A DNA stretch of 64,000 nt from Nematopogon swammerdamellus (GCA_946902875.1 OX336338.1:6687971-6751970), one strand, 5' to 3'; positions 50,845 through 60,810 are shown, counted from the stretch's first letter. Made by a program: numbers and translations. Notes: a model not told the origin generated them from the letters alone.

Positions 50845-52230
50845 TTAATCGTATTCGGGTATTAATACAGCGAAGAGATCAGTCTTGAATCCGTTTCTCA
50901 CAATCCGGTCTACTAAGTTGCAGTACTTGTTAAGCTTGATGTTGTGGTCCTTCGGTATGTTACTTTCCCATGGAACTGTAAGTTCAACAAGTACTACATG
51001 CTTTGTCGCTTTTGAGAATATGAGTATATCCGGCCTTAATGCTGTGGTACAGATTTCCGAAGGCATTTGGTAATGCTTCTCATGTGTGTCCATCAACAAT
51101 TCCCAATCCTTTGCTGCTCCCAAAATTGAAGAAGGTTTAGTCCTATCTTTGGGCAGCTTATTGGCTCCAGGTTTCACAAAGTTGACCTTCTGGAAGCCGC
51201 TACTGGTTTGCCCTTTCCTGGTCCGTGCAATTGACAGGTTGATGGCCTCTCTGATGATTTGGAGGACTTTATCATGACGGTAGGAATACTGGCCTCGCTC
51301 AAGTAGTATTTTGCATCCGCATAACAAATGTTTGGCCGTGCCTACGAACTCCTTACATGACGGGCATAGTCTATTTGTAGATTTCCCCCATCTAACTAGG
51401 TTACTCGGGTCGGGGAGAGTAAGCTGGAATGCATTTAAGTAGAACTTAAGCAGCTCAGGGGACCAGTTGTATATTATGGATTTCCACTTCAATGCAGGAG
51501 GGATGCAGAAGTCACCCACTGTTAGCCAATCATTCTGCATTTCTAGGTTTAAGGCGTGAAGTTTGAAGCCTTGTTCCATGTCCTCCTGAGCAAAACCTTT
51601 CAGTATTTCTTTATCAGACTTTGCTGTTTCTATGCCCAATCCAGATCTATTGGTGCGTGTACCAACTTGGAATGATTTGTAGAAGTCGAATCTCGATTCC
51701 AGTTCATCTGATAGTGATGTGTTGGGTAAGGCTTGAATAGCGCTATCATTGGAGTCTTTGAGTATACATCGTTTGGCTATTCTCGCCTTTTGATAAAATA
51801 TCGACGGTTTCTTAATGTTCAGTCCAAAGTTGTTGTGAGATCTGTATAGCGTTGACAAGTCAGCCGGGTGAGCCAGTCCAAACCATGATTTCAGGAATCT
51901 GGTCACATACGAGTCTAATTTAGTCAGGTTTTGCTTTGTGAAGTCGTATACGAGAAATGGCCATGAAAGTTTTGATGTCAGGTAGTTATCGTAAATCCAT
52001 GCCTTTTGTGTACCCAGGAGGGGAAGATTGTCAGTTTGGCGGAGGCTCTCTTCGAAAAGTTGGACAATATCATCAGTAGGATGCTCCTTTCCTCTGCTGG
52101 TGATCCTTTTGCCCAAGAATTTAAAAGGAGCTTCATCAGCCACGGTTGCGATTGGTTTTCCGGCTACTGTCAGACCTGGATTGCTCGAGGTAAACTTGAA
52201 CCTTTCCTGGTTAAGCTCAAACAGTAGCAC
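50845..52230 (-). CDS. Retrotransposon ORF, part 3: RT thumb, CCHC knuckle, restriction-like endonuclease
   Basis: 461-codon frame. Residues about 12-40 continue the RT C-terminal region (TVAGKPIATV, FKFLGKRI). A zinc knuckle C289-x2-C292-x8-H301-x4-C306 is followed by the nuclease signatures: YRHDKVL at about 317-323, RPDILIF at 399-405 and LVELTVPWE at 414-422. These correspond to the PD-(D/E)XK-type restriction-like nuclease that nicks target DNA in R2-like elements. The frame's first Met is not a real start: the protein enters from part 2 by a one-base frameshift at about 52200-52230. The catalytic residues appear intact. Confidence 0.85.
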   Translation of the reverse strand: MLLFELNQERFKFTSSNPGLTVAGKPIATVADEAPFKFLGKRITSRGKEHPTDDIVQLFEESLRQTDNLPLLGTQKAWIYDNYLTSKLSWPFLVYDFTKQNLTKLDSYVTRFLKSWFGLAHPADLSTLYRSHNNFGLNIKKPSIFYQKARIAKRCILKDSNDSAIQALPNTSLSDELESRFDFYKSFQVGTRTNRSGLGIETAKSDKEILKGFAQEDMEQGFKLHALNLEMQNDWLTVGDFCIPPALKWKSIIYNWSPELLKFYLNAFQLTLPDPSNLVRWGKSTNRLCPSCKEFVGTAKHLLCGCKILLERGQYSYRHDKVLQIIREAINLSIARTRKGQTSSGFQKVNFVKPGANKLPKDRTKPSSILGAAKDWELLMDTHEKHYQMPSEICTTALRPDILIFSKATKHVVLVELTVPWESNIPKDHNIKLNKYCNLVDRIVRNGFKTDLFAVLIPEYD

Positions 52231-53150
52231 TTCGCTGGTTTTATCTTCATCCCTTTAGTCCATTCACAATAGTCATCTACCACCTTAAGAAGCGCCTGAT
52301 TTTGTTTTGGATTGCGGGTTGACAGCGTAATATCATCCGCAAATGCCAGGATGGCCGCCATATATGTGTCTCCATTTTTGAACCTGTATCCCCATTTGTT
52401 TTCTTTTACGACAAGCGTATCAATTAGAATGTTGATAACAATGTTAAATGTAACAGGAGAGAGGCAGCAACCCTGGAAAAGTCCTATGCCGTAACGAATT
52501 TCCGGTATCTTCTCCGTTTCGCCTTTTACTTGTATTACAAAGGAAAGTTTTTTGTAGTAGGAGGCTATTATATTACAGATCAGAGGTGGCACATTATACC
52601 ACTCTAGCGCCTTTAATAGTAACTCATGGCGCACCGAACCGAAGGCGTTTTCAAAGTCTAACCACGTGGCAGTTAATTGTCTCTCATTCTTCCTTGCATC
52701 TCTAAGACATTCAGTCAGCAAAGAATTATGTTCGAGACACCCTGCAACTTTTGGAAGAAAACCTTTCTGGTACTTCTTCGGTAAGTAGTCGTTGGTACAC
52801 ATGTGTTTGAGTAGTCTGGCCTGTATAATGGAGAAGAATATTTTCGAAATTGTGTTCGTAAGGGCTATAGGTCTAATATCCTTGGGATCAGTAACTTCTT
52901 TCTTTTTTGGTAGAAGAACAAACACGGCTTTACCAAGACAGTCTGGCACTTCTCTGTTCGTCCAAATTCTTTTGTAGATGTTCAACATGTGTTTCCGCAC
53001 TGATGGACATTTTTTGTATATGATGTATGGTATGCCATCGGGTCCCGGGGCGGAACTATTTGGTTTCCTTTTTATGTGGTATTCCAGCTCTTCCATCGTC
53101 GGTGAATCAGCATCAAATGCTAGAGCAGGTTCTTTGGGTTTGGAGCTTGT
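52170..53150 (-). CDS. Retrotransposon ORF, part 2: reverse transcriptase core
   Basis: The frame runs from about 53150 to the stop at 52170, with its first Met at 53096. Motifs: SSAPGPDGIPY at about 14-24, RPIALTNTISKIF at about 75-87, motif A LDFENAFGSV at about 146-155, GLFQGCCLSP at about 205-214, and catalytic FADD at 252-255. The C-terminal residues after PAKC go out of frame at about 52230. All RT catalytic aspartates are present. It would be continuous with parts 1 and 3 but for single-base shifts. Confidence 0.85.
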   Translation of the reverse strand, partial: TSSKPKEPALAFDADSPTMEELEYHIKRKPNSSAPGPDGIPYIIYKKCPSVRKHMLNIYKRIWTNREVPDCLGKAVFVLLPKKKEVTDPKDIRPIALTNTISKIFFSIIQARLLKHMCTNDYLPKKYQKGFLPKVAGCLEHNSLLTECLRDARKNERQLTATWLDFENAFGSVRHELLLKALEWYNVPPLICNIIASYYKKLSFVIQVKGETEKIPEIRYGIGLFQGCCLSPVTFNIVINILIDTLVVKENKWGYRFKNGDTYMAAILAFADDITLSTRNPKQNQALLKVVDDYCEWTKGMKIKPAKCYCLSLTRKGSSLPRAIQV

Positions 53151-53929
53151 GGATCCCTGTAAGTTATATCTGCCTCCGGGGTGGTATATGTGGATCTAAA
53201 GTAGTTGAACATCTCGTCCGTACTTAACCTAATTGTACCCTGCTGTTCCTTAAAAGCTTTTTTGGCGAAGTAAAAGGGGTTCTTCTCGAAAGCTGCTATA
53301 TTCTGAGCCTTTCGAAATTCATTGCCAGCAACCGTAATTTGCTCAGATACTTTCTGGATGAGTTTTAGGATAGATCTCATCGCTCTGGCTAATTGGTGGC
53401 ATAGATTTCTGTCTCCTGAGGCTTTAGCCTTCCTTAGCTGCTTTATCAACTCTCTCTTCCTTCTCCTAAGCTTTGCTTTGAAAGTGTTTTCTCTTTCCAT
53501 TGGGTTGTGGTGATAGCGAACAGGGTACAATTCGGAGAAGTAATTGTATATTGTTCCCTGGAAGTCATACAGCTGATCTTCGGGACTCTGCCTGCAGCCT
53601 GGGAGGTCAAGTCTTTCGGCTAGGCATCGATCATGTTGCTTCCAAGTGGTCTCGGATATGCTCGGTAAGCTTAGTCGGTCTCTGGGCGAAAATGCTTCAT
53701 GGTGAGAGGAAGGTTGCGCAACACTTTGTGACGTGTGAGGTTGTACTCTGTCAATAGTGTCAGGTGGAGAACTTACAGGCGCTTTCTGCCCTGCTTCACT
53801 GTCGCTATGTTTCTCCTTCACGTGCTTTTCTAGCCAGATTTTTCGCTTATATTGTTTCCCACACTTCGAGCATTTCAAGTCCATATTCATGCCAAGGTTG
53901 TCAGAGATATCGATCGGTGAGCGGTTCAT
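53120..53929 (-). CDS. Retrotransposon ORF, part 1: C2H2 finger and N-terminal region
   Basis: 269 codons from ATG at 53929. A C2H2 finger (C-x2-C-x12-H-x4-H, in LKCSKCGKQYKRK and LEKHVKEKH) lies at about residues 19-41. In R2-type elements such N-terminal fingers bind the target site. A Pro/Ser-rich linker and a basic helical region (KLRRRKRELIKQLRK) follow. The frame also reads open upstream of this ATG through the 39-bp leader into the target repeat, so the true start is uncertain. It leaves frame at about 53140 by one base. Confidence 0.8.
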   Translation of the reverse strand: MNRSPIDISDNLGMNMDLKCSKCGKQYKRKIWLEKHVKEKHSDSEAGQKAPVSSPPDTIDRVQPHTSQSVAQPSSHHEAFSPRDRLSLPSISETTWKQHDRCLAERLDLPGCRQSPEDQLYDFQGTIYNYFSELYPVRYHHNPMERENTFKAKLRRRKRELIKQLRKAKASGDRNLCHQLARAMRSILKLIQKVSEQITVAGNEFRKAQNIAAFEKNPFYFAKKAFKEQQGTIRLSTDEMFNYFRSTYTTPEADITYRDPQAPNPKNLL

Positions 53930-53968
53930 CCTCCCTCCCTCTCGGACCGCTCTGAGGGTATTTACTCC

Positions 53969-54080
53969 GGTATACCGTTGGAAAGGGCGTAAACTAGCGA
54001 AATTTTTAAAAGAAAATTAAGCTATCAATTGCTGTCAGTTTTTTTTAATGAATTCAGAAATTAAGATTCGGTCATAAAAC
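53969..54080. repeat. Right arm of the split palindrome
   Basis: Begins GGTATACC then 'gttggaaagggcgtaaac' and continues to about 54080 ('attcggtcata'). Complement of 50434-50539. Differences are a few substitutions and 1-3 base indels. 54081-54242 beyond it is AT-rich and unassigned. Confidence 0.8.
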
Positions 54081-54242
54081 AACTCTCCAATTTTTTTTCA
54101 GCCCTCACGGCCGTTTTAAGATAACATATCGATGGTTTGAAGACAAAAACGTATTAGTGCAAAATTTTGGCATTTTTGACATTTTAATGCAAAATGCACT
54201 AAATTAATATATTATACTATATATATACTATGTAAATACTAT

Positions 54243-54787
54243 GTATTTCAATAAAATGTCAGAGAAACTTTCAAAATATTAGGTATTCAATACTTTTTAG
54301 TTCTTTTTTTTTTTGGAAATCGGTTTTATATTTTTTAAAACAGTTTCAATTTCATACTTTTTTAGTAATATTATTAGTAATATTACATAAAAAAGAATAA
54401 TCGAAATCGATTGAAGTGGTACAGAATTATTCGGCATATGTGTCAGACTGCAAATTGCTGAATAAGTCCACGTCTCAAAAGTTTTGCTGAAGGTAACCAC
54501 ACACCATAGTAATTTATCAAACTGAAAATTGCTGAAAACGACCACATCACAAGTTTTGCTGAAGATAACCACACACCATAGTATTATGTTGATTTTTCAT
54601 AAACCGCTCAATCAATTTCGATAAAATTGAAATGGGACCACCTCTGAAGTATGACCTACCAAACAAGAAAATCATTTTCTAAATTGGCCCTCAATTGACA
54701 GAGAAATCGCGTAACAAACATACAAAAAAAAAAAACATACAGTCGAATTGAGAACCTCCTCCTTTTTTGGAAGTCGGTTAAAAAGTG
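54243..54787 (-). repeat. RptC, minus strand
   Basis: Reverse complement of 9030-9603 over nearly its full length, from 'aaccgacttccaaaaaa' (at 54787) to 'gtattgaatacctaata'. Its 91-codon frame is related in part to the frame in the other copy but carries no known domain. Confidence 0.6.
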
Positions 54788-55526
54788 TCAATGATGATCT
54801 TTTTTTCATACTTCAAAATTAATTATTACATAGATAAATTCTGTAATTAAGTTTTGGCAGTAGACAAACTATTCCTATTTATGTACAGTTTTGAGTTTCA
54901 GTGTCTCAAACGTTTCAAATTAATTAAAACAGTTCTCCTGAACAATTTGCTAGAACTGTAGTTAGTATGTAGTTAGTACGTTTGTCTTCGAGATCATCGA
55001 TATGAAAGTGAGAGATTTGAGATTTGTCGCTGTACTCGGTAAGATTAGCCATTTACCATACGTGTGGTATACCTACGTCACGGCCTCGCCGTCGCGTCGT
55101 CGCGCGGCCGTCGACGCCTGCAGCGGAGGGCTTTCCCCAAGCCTCCGCGAGAGGCTGCTGACCTAGAATTTCTCGGCCTGCAGCTCGACACGGTGAACGG
55201 AGGGGTTTTCGCCAACTCTAGAGGATAAGATGTTGAGGATAATCAATTTGATATATTTTCGATAATTCGAGAGTTTCGAATACCTACATATATAACCTCG
55301 ATTATCCGAGCTCGAATTAACCGAGGTCGCGTTTAACGAGAGATGAACAATTTTAGATTTTTGGAGGAACAAAATTTAAACAAATTTAATAAAAATTGGC
55401 CATTCGGAGGCCAGACTAGCTGATGAAACGTTTAGCGCGCTGTAAGATAACAAGAAATCTCCTACTTTCATTGGAGCCGGCTTTGTTCTTTGAAGCCGTG
55501 GAGTGGTGTGTTCGTCACTTGCTTTT
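54788..55526. other. Unassigned stretch with a GC-rich patch
   Basis: Mostly AT-rich. 55078-55160 is CpG-rich ('gccgtcgcgtcgtcgcgcgg' and following) and could be an isolated regulatory or exon patch. 55290-55345 has repeated CTCGA/TCGAG-type pieces. Confidence 0.3.
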
Positions 55527-55600
55527 CAACCGACTTCAAAAGGAGGAGGTTCTCAATTCGACTGTATGTATTTTTTTATGTTTGTTACGCGATGTTGTGC
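55527..55600 (+). repeat. RptC 5' fragment
   Basis: 'caaccgacttcaaaagg', 'aggaggttctcaattcg' and 'atgtttgttacgcgat' match the start of RptC. Confidence 0.5.
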
Positions 55601-56180
55601 TTGGCATTAAAAGGTTCAAATATAAGTTACTTCTGTAGTTGACGTCCATTACTTGGCTTGTTGCGCCTTGACGTCAGACAAGATAGCACTTTGCGTTAGT
55701 TTGCAATCCTTTAGATGCTAATGCGATTCTCATTTTCATAATTTCTTTTAATTTGAGGAAAAAAAAAATCAATTTGCATTATTTAAAACAATTGCGCCTG
55801 CGTGCACAGAACAATCACACCGCACTTAGTAAGAGATCGCGAGGTTTTCCGCCACGGAATATTTTTCAAAAAAGTCCCCGCTCACTTGGCGCGAGGTCAA
55901 ATTGGCCGACTACCGCAAGAGACAAACCAACCGTTGGTCAACAAATCATCGCCGTACTAGGTAATAGATGACTGGTTACGACATATACAGGAAAATAGTA
56001 AATTTAATTTACTGGAACATTTGTAGAATATTTTCTGTTGAAATTAGCCAGCAGGATAGGATAAACGGTGAGTCTCGATAGGTATTGGAAAGCTAATAAT
56101 AAGTAAATATAGTTAAAATTATAATATTCGGATTAAAGAAAATTATATTTCTCCTTTAGATAAATGCAAAGTACATATTT
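55601..56180. other. Unassigned stretch
   Basis: A 72-codon plus frame at 55753-55971 (starts MRKKKINLHYLKQLRLRAQN) is basic but unrecognised. No other feature. Confidence 0.25.
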
Positions 56181-56731
56181 AGGGTAATTTTTTATTAAGT
56201 GAAGTCCCTTAAATGGTAGGTTCTTTATCTGAATTGGATCACGTTTATGATGTTAATTTTACTTTACGAACCTAAAGGTAAATTTTTTTTCTGGACATGC
56301 CACATAGTATTGCCTATGAATACTAATACACCCTGAAAATTTCAATAAAATCGGTCCAGTACTTTCAGAGTTATTAAAAAAATTAAAAAACTTACATTTA
56401 CGTGCGCGCATCGCATCATTCACGCGGCACAGCCACAGCTGGGTGGTCGTTGACCCGAGCGAATCAAATAGTAGCTCAAGGCCACACGCGTCAGCTGTCC
56501 CGCGCATAAGAGATGCACGTAAATGTAATTTTTTTCACTTATTAATAACTCTGAAAGTACTGGACCGATTTTGTTGAAATTTTCAGTGTGTATTAGTATG
56601 CATGGGCACTACTATGTGGTATAAATAAAATCTAACTTTAGGTACGTAAAGTAAAATTAACATCATAAACGTGACCCATTTCAGATATAGAACCTACCAT
56701 TCAAGGGACTTCACTTAATAAAAAATGACCC
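56181..56731. mobile_element. Foldback element with 220-bp arms and GC-rich loop
   Basis: Arms 56181-56405 and 56514-56731 pair over most of their length at roughly 85-90% identity (shared blocks 'tttattaagtgaagtccc', 'tttatgatgttaatttta', 'cggtccagtactttcaga'). The 108-bp loop is much richer in GC and contains 'cacgcggcacagcca'. No transposase frame. The divergence makes it older than the foldbacks at 11.2 and 34.7 kb. Confidence 0.7.
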
Positions 56732-56739
56732 ATAATTCT

Positions 56740-56925
56740 TCTGTACGTGTGTTTGTCACCTAACACGGCTGAACCAATTTGGATGAAATTTTGTGTGTGT
56801 GAAATTTAGAGTGGGTTCCTGGATGGCTTGAAAATACAATTAAACCGTGTCAGTTTCCATAAAAAAAAACCGCTAGATGGCGTCGTGATAAGTCCACGCG
56901 GACGAAGTCGCGGGCACAGCTAGTA
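56740..56925 (+). repeat. Interspersed repeat end with embedded SINE-X tail scrap
   Basis: Ends 'gacgaagtcgcgggcac' plus 'agctagta', like other 'cgcgggcacagctag' repeat ends here. At 56847-56868 the text 'ccgtgtcagtttccat' plus A's is the last 22 bp of SINE-X. Confidence 0.5.
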
Positions 56926-56954
56926 GGTAATTAGTAAAATGATCACTTAAAACA

Positions 56955-57250
56955 AACTTAAAAAACCGGCCAAGTGCGAGTCCGACTCGAACACCGAGTT
57001 TTCCGCACTACAAAAAAAAACACGTTTCTTGTATTAATTTACCTCCTTAATTTTTTACTTTTTCCATTTTTTATTATTTTCAATTATATCAACCATAATA
57101 ACACATTCTGTAAAAATATCAACCGGCTACCTATTACGGTTCCAAGATACAGCCTTCAGACGGACGACGGTCGGACGGACGGACGGTCAGACAGACAGAA
57201 GGCTTAGGTTTAGTAATAGGCTACCGTACGCGGTACGGAATCCTAAAAAA
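56955..57250 (+). repeat. GTGCGAGTC repeat, plus strand
   Basis: Starts 'ccggccaagtgcgagtcc', has 'acacgtttcttgtatt', a GGAC run, and ends 'gtacggaatcctaaaaaa'. Confidence 0.6.
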
Positions 57251-57289
57251 AATTCTAATTTATAAATAAAGGTATGTACAAAGAAGTAG

Positions 57290-57430
57290 ACAGATTTATA
57301 GAGTTATACATAATGTCTTTGGACGACGACATCAAGTACATCGGCGGAAAGCTGTTGTTCCGTACCACTGAAGGCTGGGATGACTGGAGAAAATTGGAGA
57401 GGCGTATGTCTAGCAGTGTACGCATACACG
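57290..57430 (+). pseudogene. RTE-type LINE C-terminal scrap
   Basis: The plus frame reads FRTTEGWDDWRKLERRMSSS, resembling the WR-type end of RTE proteins, followed by a tail without the usual GAT run. Short and decayed. 57431-57824 has no recognised feature. Confidence 0.4.
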
Positions 57431-57824
57431 CTTACTGAATGACTGTCATGTCATGTCTTTAGTACAAACAATGAAATTGTGAGCCTTTTAGCGAGTTAGC
57501 GGAAATGCTCTGGTTAATTTATGTATTTATTGGTAGAGGCCTAAAAGCCGGATGCGATGCAATGGGACATGATCATTTGTGTGAACAAGGATCTATTAAT
57601 CACGCAGAGCAGAGAACGAGTTCTATCCTATACTGAGCACTAGTGATGGTAGGGCAGTTATACTACCTAATATGTATATCAGACATCAACGTATATGCGT
57701 ACACATATAAGTATACGCAGAAATAAAAAATACAAAAATTAAAATTTTCAAAATAAACATTCTAGTGAAAATAATATTAAAAGTATTAGGGAAAGATTTT
57801 ATTAGATGTAGATAAAACCAAAAA

Positions 57825-57883
57825 GTAAATTTTCGACAGAACCGCGTGCGTACATTACGCACGCGGTTCTGTCGAAAATTTAC
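57825..57883. other. Perfect 28-bp hairpin with 3-base loop
   Basis: Arms 57825-57852 and 57856-57883 are exact complements. The inner half is GC-rich ('cagaaccgcgtgcgta') and the loop is 'cat'. It could extrude as a cruciform. It is too perfect and its loop too short for a typical animal microRNA precursor. Confidence 0.6.
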
Positions 57884-58639
57884 AATCAAGCCAGTTTTTG
57901 GAGCGAAGCTCAATATTTCCTAGAACCAAAATTTTTGTTTATCCCACTCGTTGCATATTCCAAAGAAACAAAACGCTAGCGGGCAGCCCCACACGTGCCC
58001 ACACCCTCGAAAATCCAGTTTTAATCAAGGTCATTGTTCCGCGTGGTCTAGTGTCGTGTCACTCACTAGACAGCCTCATACTCGCTCGCTCTCATTAGCA
58101 CCGACCAGTTGACGCTACCACGACAAACCTACGTAGAACATTGTCATAATAACGAACACATAGGTTGCTCTTCAAAAATATAAGTACCTCAGCGAGCGAG
58201 CGTTGTATGCCAAGGTTTTAAAGACGTACCTAACTATACTTTGTGTAACATTGCATATCGCGTGTCTCGTCTCGTGTGACGTAGCATCTACGCCATAATT
58301 ATGACTTCTGCTGGTAGAGAACGCGTTTTGCACTAAATCATGTCTGACGCACGACGTAGAATATAATTTTGAATATTTTTAGAGTGACGTTTTTTTTTTG
58401 GACTAGGTAGCGTATAAATACAAGTGTTCAATAAAACAGGTAGGTACTTACTCAGAATGAAGATTTTCAGGAAGGGAATTTCAAGTTTAGAAAACACGAC
58501 ATATCAAGTGTGCTAACCCAAAGAGTTAAAAAATTAAAAATGAAATAGCATTTAATAAAAGTTTACTGGAATATACTCATTCTGACTTTTATTTGAACAC
58601 CGTAGCACTACAGTTAAGGAATTTTGTGATCATTAGTTA
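57884..58639. other. Unassigned stretch
   Basis: Moderately complex DNA. The 66-codon plus frame at 57898-58098 is unrecognised. Nothing else seen. Confidence 0.25.
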
Positions 58640-58890
58640 TTTCATATAATATTTACATAGGTACATATAATAAAAATCGTAAAGGCAAAAATTATGTACA
58701 TTGAATGAGAACATGATATAACTGTTTTTTTAATGTTTGTCTGTCTGTCTGTACGCGCATCACGCAAAAACCATTGAACAGATTTTGAAGAAAATAAACC
58801 TTCTTGAAGAAAGTTAGTAAATAAGGGCGAGGTCGAAGGCTGAGCTGTATTATGGAAGACGATAAACCTTCTCGATGAAAGTATGTTTTT
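58640..58890 (+). repeat. Composite: 'cacgcaaaaacc' repeat joined to foldback units
   Basis: 58660-58785 matches 21780-21930. At about 58785 it switches without a gap to two forward foldback-array units ('gggcgaggtcgaaggctg'). The switch marks an insertion boundary or a shared origin of the two repeats. Confidence 0.45.
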
Positions 58891-60081
58891 TATATGTTCT
58901 AAGTAAAAACACTTCAAAACACGCCAAATACTCCACATGAAGTTAATGAATTTATTTTCATTGTAGCTTACTTTATTATACACTTAGAATTGTGTCGAAC
59001 GTATGAGAATGTTATTATAGGTTTGGATTTTTTTATTCTGAAAACCACCGGATGAACAGTTTGCCATCTCACGCACAACGCACTACACTAGATGGGCGCA
59101 GTTAAAGAAGTGTGTGTCTGAGATTATTTATCAGTGTGTTATAATTTGGAATAGTTTTTTTTTTTCATATTAATCTATCGTTAATGACTACAATAGTATC
59201 AGTGTTGGTACCCATTACGTAAGCATTTTGACATACCAACCAATACCATGTATTTGAAATATTTCGGTATTTTTAATGATTTGTTCTAATTATGACGCAT
59301 TCGCTCATATACCTATCATAATATACTATGTAATCAACCTACGATCACAGGAATAGTCAACTTTGCTTGGTCATCCATCATGTAAACACAGAAGGAGCAG
59401 CAGCGTGGTAACGGAATTAAACTCAGTCCAACACTTGAATAAATCAACTACAATATTGTTACGTGGCTCGTCCACGGGTGAAGAAAAACTCTTTGATCAG
59501 GTTTTCCAGAATCGTATATTTTCCTTATCTTTTCAGTTTCAGCTATTTGTTATGACAGACCACCTTTTTTATAACATTTTAGAGAGCTGTCACTAGAATC
59601 ATTATACCAGCCAGATGGCTACGTCACAATATCATACAGTATGGTTGGAAATGAATTGTGCAATGAAACTGAACCCACAGTAATACAGTATATTCAAATT
59701 AACAAATGCGCAACAAACACATTCAACTATACCCTAGACCGCGCAATATTCAGCCTCGAATTATTTATAGTTTTATCTTGTATTTTGATAGATATCTACA
59801 TCGAGATAAATGTCAACAGCGAAAGCCTGGATCACTCGAGATGTCAAAGGACATTCATCCACAGCTCCAAAACTAAACTTGTATATGAAACACCAGGAAT
59901 ACATTAGCCCAGCCTTTTCTGTTGATCTCAAGTTATATCTACTAAAACGCGATAACTAATGAGAGCACAAATCCCGTTACCGTTACCCAACATAACACGT
60001 ACCGTTCACATCACGAAGAAAAATAAATGAAATAAATCAACCATAATTTTTTTTTTTAATTACATTAAATGTAACTATTAA
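58891..60081. other. Unassigned stretch with two small frames
   Basis: Plus frames at 59363-59596 (MLGHPSCKHRRSSSVVTEL...) and 59641-59907 (MVGNELCNETEPTVIQYIQ...) lie in tandem. The second has a hydrophobic stretch (LELFIVLSCILIDIYIEI). Neither matches a family I know nor has clear splice signals. Possibly host-unique DNA. Confidence 0.25.
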
Positions 60082-60580
60082 TACAGGGTGTTTTGGGATA
60101 GGGTTCGTAACTTCAGGGTTCGAAAGGGGTCACATTTGAAGACGAAAAGCGCTGAAACTTTTTCCCAGATTCGGTCATTTTATAGTAGTTTTTCGTTTAA
60201 TTTTAGAAAATCATTTCATCGAGATTTCTTGGGCGGTTAACGTTCGACTTTATTAATAAAAATAAAATTATTAACTTTCATGCTTAACTAGTAGAACAGT
60301 ACTGCATGTAGTAATGACAAGGGGACTGGACTAGGTCATTGCACTCCCTAGACCTAGACAGCACTGTTGCCAAATCTCCCCAGACTCACTTTCCATCGAG
60401 TTTTTATTACAATTTAAATTTTTTGTTTGAAAAGAAAAAATTCGGTTTCAATCAAATAAAAAAAAAAACAAAAAAAAAATATCGGTCGGAACTTCGATTT
60501 CAGTGATAAGGATTTTTTTCTTCTAATAATGAGTACTTTATATTCCTGAAGTTTCTCAAGCCAATCCCGAAACACCTTGG
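60082..60580. mobile_element. TACAGGGTG-family MITE, reverse orientation
   Basis: Left end 'tacagggtgttttgggat', right end 'cccgaaacaccttgga'. The interior is the reverse of 13280-13741 ('cgtaacttcagggttcg', 'ccatcgagtttttatt') with an A-rich expansion at about 60440-60480. Confidence 0.65.
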
Positions 60581-60689
60581 ATATTTATGAAATCGTGCAA
60601 GTATTTCGCAAGTTTTCGTAGGAACGTCGATGTCATTGTAAGTATATACCTAGATATTTTTCTTTCATCAATATTTATTGTATTGTATT

Positions 60690-60810
60690 GTATTCTATAT
60701 ATTTATTGCACTCAAATAGAATATGGGTAAAAGGTTACACTTAATGCCTCTAGGCATTTTCTAACAGAATACCTTTGGGGTATGATAACTGCTAGGTGAG
60801 TGGCTCATTA
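60690..60810 (-). repeat. LINE or SINE 3' end, minus strand
   Basis: Inverted homologue of 13125-13279 ('tgcactcaaatagaatat', 'aatgcctctaggcatttt', 'ggggtatgataa'), bordered by (GTATT)n, which on the element strand is an (AATAC)n tail. 60811-61249 has no recognised feature. Confidence 0.5.

Larger units (their letters stand above)
50540..53968 (-). mobile_element. Non-LTR retrotransposon with restriction-like endonuclease (R2/NeSL/Hero-type), nearly complete
   Basis: A 3429-bp insert flanked by GGTATACC (50532-50539 and 53969-53976; a shared C extends it to 9 bp). It encodes, in order: C2H2 finger, RT, CCHC knuckle, restriction-like endonuclease. There are only two frameshifts and no other stops in about 1030 codons. 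There is no poly(A) at the 3' end (50540 side), in keeping with R2-like elements. The 5' leader is only about 39 bp. Clade assignment is by domain order and motifs; the exact clade is not resolved. Confidence 0.85.

Noticed and set aside
50540..53968. DNA transposon with TIRs carrying an RT
   Set aside because: The inverted arms abut a duplicated GGTATACC, and the protein has RT and nuclease but no transposase. Insertion into a palindrome is simpler, though not proven.
53500..54020. Plus-strand frames over the retrotransposon 5' region
   Set aside because: Antisense shadows of the finger-containing frame.
57825..57883. microRNA precursor
   Set aside because: Stem is perfect and the loop only three bases, unlike animal pre-miRNAs.
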